DNA of 43,093 nucleotides from Pseudomonadota bacterium (lineage in GTDB: Bacteria > Desulfobacterota > Desulfobacteria > Desulfobacterales > RPRI01): assembly GCA_018817425.1 (NCBI GenBank), contig JAHITX010000077.1:1-43093 (forward strand). Reading direction: 5' to 3'. Below are positions 42,372-43,093 of the stretch, piece by piece. The translations under genes were made by a program, and so were the position numbers. Below the pieces are notes generated by a model that saw only the letters and a program-made list of their open reading frames with translations, did no database searches and was not told where the DNA came from. Position 1 is the stretch's first letter; the number at the start of each line of letters is the position of its first letter.

Positions 42372-43076
42372 TTAACTGTCATAGTCATCACAGGAGGCCT
42401 TCTCGCAAATACGTGCGAACGCCACCGGGTCCAGGCTTGCCGTCCCTACCATTAACCCGGACAAACCCGCTATCGCCAGGTAATCGCCAGCATTATCCTC
42501 ATTAATTGAGCCACCATAAAGGATCGGTTTGTCAGGTGCGATTATCCTGATCTCCCCTATCACCTCTTTTATCTTTTCAAGAGATTGGGGAACATTAATA
42601 CCTATGGCATCAACAGGTCCATAGCCGATAATCAAATCCTCAAGATCTGCTTCGTTCAGGGCCGCTATCTGAGACCTTGCATAGGTTTTGTCGACACAGA
42701 CGATGGGTTTTATATCGGCAGCCCTGGCCTCGCTGACTTTGTTAGCAACATCCTGGTTGGTTTCATAAAAATAACGACGCCGCTCAGAATGACCGAGAAT
42801 AGCAAACTCAACCAGGTCTCGTGCCATTTCAGCGGCCATTGCCCCGGTATAAGCGCCCAGGGGGAATGGCGACAGATCCTGAGCTGCCAAGGTTAGATGC
42901 TCAGTTGTATATTTCTGTAATTCCTGTTGCATGGGGATAAGGTATAATGCAGGTGGGGCGATGATTACTTCTACCTGGGGATTGGGACGATACAACTGAC
43001 AGAACTTTTCAAGCCATGCTTCAGCTTCGGACATGGATTTATGGGCCTTCCAGTTTGCCAATACATATTTTGTCAT
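42372..43076 (-). CDS. tpiA: Triosephosphate isomerase-like protein lacking the canonical catalytic Glu
   Basis: A 234-aa TIM-barrel protein. ANWKAHKS gives the N-terminal Asn and Lys (N8, K10), ILGHSERRRYFYE the electrophilic His (H96), and LYGGSINEDNA the phosphate-binding loop. In loop 6, where isomerases read AYEPVWAIGTG, this protein reads GYGPVDAIGIN, so the catalytic Glu is Gly153 and Trp is Asp. It is also somewhat short, and its final residues (CDDYDS) run directly into the RAYT remnant. It may be a divergent paralogue with another role, or inactive. The ATG at 43076 lies 17 bp from the window end. Confidence 0.8.
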   Translation of the reverse strand: MTKYVLANWKAHKSMSEAEAWLEKFCQLYRPNPQVEVIIAPPALYLIPMQQELQKYTTEHLTLAAQDLSPFPLGAYTGAMAAEMARDLVEFAILGHSERRRYFYETNQDVANKVSEARAADIKPIVCVDKTYARSQIAALNEADLEDLIIGYGPVDAIGINVPQSLEKIKEVIGEIRIIAPDKPILYGGSINEDNAGDYLAIAGLSGLMVGTASLDPVAFARICEKASCDDYDS

Positions 43077-43093
43077 AACTACCTCTCAATAAA

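Overview
The window is low-GC DNA from a Gram-negative anaerobe, most likely a Desulfobacterota (Deltaproteobacteria) relative. This is inferred from gene content: an anaerobic sulfite reductase operon (asrABC), BcrC/BcrB-type radical enzyme subunits, a PagL-like lipid A deacylase, the ftsEX-envC-ctpA-yibQ block, a corrinoid adenosyltransferase, a RAYT transposase and many dispersed palindromic repeats. No rRNA or tRNA gene was seen.

Layout. 1-2200 is decayed DNA: no readable gene to 885, an MFS transporter remnant, then a MntA/HepT toxin-antitoxin pair. 2225-6216 is asrABC plus a NapH-like membrane ferredoxin behind a perfect FNR/CRP-type palindrome. 6240-9803 is accessory: a BrnT/BrnA-like pair, a small membrane protein with a doubtful start, a second copy of the asr leader in front of a cupin gene, an uncharacterised protein behind an ideal sigma-70 promoter, and a membrane protein. 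10095-11102 is an intact RAYT. 11168-14806 is an aminotransferase followed by BcrC-like and BcrB-like subunits. 14803-16123 (minus) holds pagL and pyrE; pyrE is preceded by a promoter and a strand-specific intrinsic terminator.

16462-26397 is the housekeeping core on the plus strand: ftsE, ftsX, envC-like, ctpA, yibQ-like, rfbC, rfbD, a U32 peptidase-family protein, cobO and an M23 endopeptidase. These genes join septal peptidoglycan hydrolysis, periplasmic proteolysis and surface polysaccharide synthesis. 26422-31374 (minus) has a Nudix hydrolase, a DUF3352-like protein, a REP-type palindrome cluster, and a KAP P-loop NTPase fused to a formylglycine-enzyme/C-type-lectin-fold domain. 31584-33805 (plus) has an RNase H, YwbE, LapA-like protein, Fe-superoxide dismutase and a DUF3783 protein.

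33823-42371 is accessory and eroded: membrane proteins, GNAT, an orphan BrnA with an internally deleted brnT, MITE-like elements, an uncharacterised 350-aa protein, a cupin, a flavin-binding protein, a gene broken by an amber stop, HigBA with an apparently leaderless promoter, a DUF2283 pair, and back-to-back remnants of cobB and a RAYT. The window ends in a tpiA-like gene that lacks the canonical catalytic glutamate.

The most notable items are the KAP-NTPase/lectin-fold fusion, whose C-terminus looks like a diversity-generating-retroelement target; the duplicated asr regulatory leader; the pyrE leader terminator; and the TpiA-like protein without its catalytic base.
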